Origin: Candidatus Accumulibacter regalis
GTDB lineage: Bacteria; Pseudomonadota; Gammaproteobacteria; Burkholderiales; Rhodocyclaceae
Assembly (NCBI GenBank): GCA_000585075.1
Contig: JEMY01000004.1
Span: 1-64,000, forward strand
Direction: 5' to 3'
DNA: 64,000 nucleotides
Within the stretch, counting starts at the first letter, position 1. The number at the start of each line of letters is the position of its first letter. Under the pieces are notes generated by a model. That model did not search any database, had not been told where the DNA came from, and saw only the letters and a list, made by a program, of their open reading frames with translations. Shown one piece after another: positions 61,717-64,000 of the stretch. Position numbers and translations under genes: made by a program.

Positions 61717-62823
61717 TCAGGCGCTGTGGTCGCGCAACCACTTGCCAACCGTCGGCGCCAGCACCTTCTGTGCCAGGCCACCGGTATAGATGCCGATGTG
61801 GCCGGTGGCGATCGGGACTTCGGTGTAATCCTTGCTGCCCACGTGCTTGCCGAGGGCGACCGTGCACGGAGGCGGCACGATATGGTCTTTCTCGGCGAAG
61901 ACGTTGAGGATCGGAATCGTCAGGTTCTTGAGATCGACCTTGCGACCGCCGACTTCGAGCGTACCCTTGACCAGTTTGTTGCCCTTGAGGAAGTCGCGGA
62001 CGAATTCCTTGAACATCTGACCACCGGCGTCCGGGCCACCAAACAGCCATTTTTCCATGCGCAGGAAATTCTGCAGCGCCTGACGATCGTCGAGGATATC
62101 GATCACGTCGGCATACTTGCCAAAGTTCAGGATGAACGGCGAAGCCATCATGAACGACTCGTTGAGCACCGTCGCGGGCACGTTGCCGTGCACGGCAACC
62201 AGCTGCTCGACGTCCGCTTCACCGCCCATGGTAAACATCAGGCCTTCGTGCGGCTTGTGATTCGCCTTGTAGGCGTCGAAGTCGATCGGCGTCACGGTCA
62301 GGACCAGATGGCTGATCTTGTCCGGATTCAGGGTCGCGTAGGTGGTCGACATGGCGCCACCCTGGCAGATTCCGAGCAGGGCGATTTTGTCGACACCATG
62401 GTGCTGGCGAACGAAATCAACGGTTTCGTCGAGGTAGCCGTTGATGTAATCGTCCATGTTGCGGTACTTGTCCACCGGACGCGGGTAGCCCCAGTTGTTC
62501 AGGTAGACGTCGATACCTTCGTTCAACAGATTGCGCACCAGAGAACGATCGGGTTGCAGGTCGGCCACTTCGTAGCCGTTGATCAGCGGCGGCACGATGA
62601 GCAGCGGCGTCTTCATGACCTTCGCCTGCTCGACCAGCGCGTGGTAGTGGTACACCTCGATTCCGTCCTGCTCGAAGACGATGTCCTTCGGCGTGCTGCC
62701 GATATCGATGTCGTCGTCGGTGAGGTTGGTGAGGTTGCTCACGCCTTTGGTGAGCTTGGCGTTCAGGGCTGCGGATTCAGCCGCGACGTCGGCGGGAAGA
62801 ATCTGAATGGGGAATGAAAACAT
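61717..62823 (-). CDS. phaC: Class III poly(3-hydroxyalkanoate) synthase subunit PhaC
   Basis: The 368-residue catalytic subunit polymerises 3-hydroxyacyl-CoA. The lipase-like box GICQGG places the catalytic Cys at residue 153; the Asp lies in FAEKDHIVPP and the His in ATGHIGIYTG. The size, near 360 residues, is that of class III PhaC, which needs PhaE, rather than class I (near 590). AGGAGG precedes ATG 62823. phaE lies 66 bases upstream on the same strand. Confidence 0.96.
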   Translation of the reverse strand: MFSFPIQILPADVAAESAALNAKLTKGVSNLTNLTDDDIDIGSTPKDIVFEQDGIEVYHYHALVEQAKVMKTPLLIVPPLINGYEVADLQPDRSLVRNLLNEGIDVYLNNWGYPRPVDKYRNMDDYINGYLDETVDFVRQHHGVDKIALLGICQGGAMSTTYATLNPDKISHLVLTVTPIDFDAYKANHKPHEGLMFTMGGEADVEQLVAVHGNVPATVLNESFMMASPFILNFGKYADVIDILDDRQALQNFLRMEKWLFGGPDAGGQMFKEFVRDFLKGNKLVKGTLEVGGRKVDLKNLTIPILNVFAEKDHIVPPPCTVALGKHVGSKDYTEVPIATGHIGIYTGGLAQKVLAPTVGKWLRDHSA

Positions 62824-62889
62824 AGGGATAGCTTCCTCCTAAAGGTCTATTAGCTTGTCAGCCGAATCAACAAGATGCGGGCGCTCTGC

Positions 62890-63960
62890 TTACTCGCTCT
62901 TGGCACGACGCGCCGCCGTGGTACGGGCGGCAGGCTTGGGTGCTGCGGCGGACGCAGGAAGCAAGGCCTTCTTGAGAGCACGCACTTCTCTCTTGAGATC
63001 GTGGATCACCTGGTAGGCCTGGTCGATCTCGGTACGCGTCGGGATGTCGAACTTCGTCAGGAGGTCCTCGACGACGGCACGCTGGGTGAGCGTGAAGCGC
63101 TGCTGGGCCTTGGTGAACTCGTTCTGCGTGTCGAGGAATTCCTGCTTGTTGAAGGTCACCAGCAGCGATTTGTCGGCAGTGCGATACCAGAGGCGCATGA
63201 GGTCGCGAACAGCGGTGATCTTCTCACCCTTGGCGGCCAGCTTGCCCAGTTCGTCCACGGTTGCCTCGACGGCCTTGGCCAGTGCCTCGGCGAAGGCCTG
63301 GTGAAACGCGAGACTGGTCTTGCGCAGGTCAACGCCGGCGTCGACCATGCGCAACAGCTTGGCGTTCTTCTCACGCGAGGCACCGAAGAGCGGAATTTCT
63401 CCGAGACCTCCGAGCGCGCTAGCCTCGCCTTCCATCGACAGCAGGCGATTGATTCCGGCGGTGCCACCGAGCATCGCCTCGCCAACGTGACCGGTCGAGG
63501 CAGCCTGCATCAGGAAGGTCATCCAGGGACCCATGGCGCCCGGCAAGTCCTTGCTCATCGTCTGGCCGAGATCGCCGAGGTGCGAACCCATACCCATGCT
63601 GCGCTGCAGCATGGCGGTCGATTCCTTGGCCCAGTTTTCGGCAAAGCCCTTGAGGTCGGGACGCCAGTCCTTGCTCGCCTCGAGGTTCGGCGCGACGATT
63701 TTCATCGACCGGAAAAAGAAATCCATGACCCGGTTCATTGACGCCTGGCTGCTGGTCATGCGATCCATCAACACGCGCGCTGCATCATTGGTACCCTTGC
63801 TCGCCGCTTCGACGCCTTTTTTTGCGGCTTCGACGGGACCCTGGTTGCTGCCTGGGAGATTCTGCAGCAGCCCGGACCAGTCGCTCCACATGCGCTTCTG
63901 CATATCAGCCCAAGCGTTGACGACGCCGCCTAGTTGCTCATTCGGATTATTACTTTCCAC
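62890..63960 (-). CDS. phaE: Class III PHA synthase subunit PhaE
   Basis: The 356-residue partner subunit has the helical, Met/Lys/Ala-rich character of PhaE, an acidic N-terminus with WADMQKRMWSDWSGLLQ and an end part VRDLMRLWYRTADKSLLVTFNKQEFLDTQNEFTKAQQRF. After it come FDIPTRTEIDQAYQVIHDLKREVRALKK and an Ala/Pro/Lys tail. It starts with GTG 63960, preceded by AAGGAGAT. PhaE activates and stabilises PhaC on granules. Confidence 0.93.
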   Translation of the reverse strand: MESNNPNEQLGGVVNAWADMQKRMWSDWSGLLQNLPGSNQGPVEAAKKGVEAASKGTNDAARVLMDRMTSSQASMNRVMDFFFRSMKIVAPNLEASKDWRPDLKGFAENWAKESTAMLQRSMGMGSHLGDLGQTMSKDLPGAMGPWMTFLMQAASTGHVGEAMLGGTAGINRLLSMEGEASALGGLGEIPLFGASREKNAKLLRMVDAGVDLRKTSLAFHQAFAEALAKAVEATVDELGKLAAKGEKITAVRDLMRLWYRTADKSLLVTFNKQEFLDTQNEFTKAQQRFTLTQRAVVEDLLTKFDIPTRTEIDQAYQVIHDLKREVRALKKALLPASAAAPKPAARTTAARRAKSE

Positions 63961-64000
63961 TCGTTTGATCTCCTTCCAGTGTGTCGGACACGCCTACCGA

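Overview
The window reads as a high-GC betaproteobacterial chromosome segment, most likely from the Rhodocyclales / Candidatus Accumulibacter neighbourhood. This is inferred from gene order and gene content; no search was run. The housekeeping order mutL-miaA and mutM-TPR-lolB-ispE-tRNA-Gln-prs-rplY-pth-ychF is typical of Betaproteobacteria. A PEP-CTERM protein with a consensus sigma-54 promoter, a class III PHA synthase (phaC/phaE), a glycogen debranching enzyme and a cytoplasmic-type formate dehydrogenase suit a floc-forming, polymer-storing organism.

Layout. 1-2.5 kb: end of mutL, then miaA. 2.5-5 kb: a glycosyltransferase and a PEP-CTERM secreted protein (minus strand) with a sigma-54 promoter. 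5.2-8.1 kb: a dynamin-like GTPase and mutM. 8.2-15.2 kb: the core housekeeping block on the plus strand. 15.2-20 kb: an accessory stretch with an antitoxin-like remnant, a LuxR-type regulator behind a compound palindrome, and a GMC oxidoreductase / NTF2-like / carboxymuconolactone decarboxylase-like group. 20-25 kb: a DJ-1/PfpI protein, a methyltransferase, and a polar amino acid ABC transporter set whose first gene fuses a binding protein to a permease and which has no ATPase gene. 25-33 kb: a partner-switching signalling set (SpoIIE-type phosphatase, two STAS proteins, one RsbW-like kinase) interleaved with an AGE-type epimerase-fold protein and glycogen debranching enzyme glgX. 33-34.4 kb: a degenerate HD-GYP protein.

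35-41.4 kb is a defence/toxin-like island. It holds two Fic proteins, a PD-(D/E)XK-like DUF5655 protein, stubs of an HsdR-like and an HNH-type nuclease, and a three-gene overlapping operon of AAA ATPase, PIN-like nuclease and RNA ligase. That operon is the best candidate here for a poorly described system.

41.5-47.5 kb: an NAD-dependent formate dehydrogenase operon (fused NuoE/NuoF-like subunit, molybdopterin subunit, fdhD, DUF1499 protein). 47.6-53.1 kb (minus): a hemerythrin-GGDEF protein, tpiA, pgk, and a NodU/CmcH-type carbamoyltransferase. 53.4-58 kb: a complete branched-chain-amino-acid-type ABC transporter in the order livG-livF-livK-livH-livM. 58-61.5 kb: a tyrosine/dual-specificity phosphatase, a PQQ-type sugar dehydrogenase, a cysteine-cluster protein and an exported protein-L-isoaspartate methyltransferase. 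61.7-64 kb (minus): phaE then phaC, the two subunits of a class III PHA synthase.

One tRNA gene was found. I saw no rRNA, CRISPR array, IS element or prophage. Large antisense open frames over the genes are by-products of high GC.
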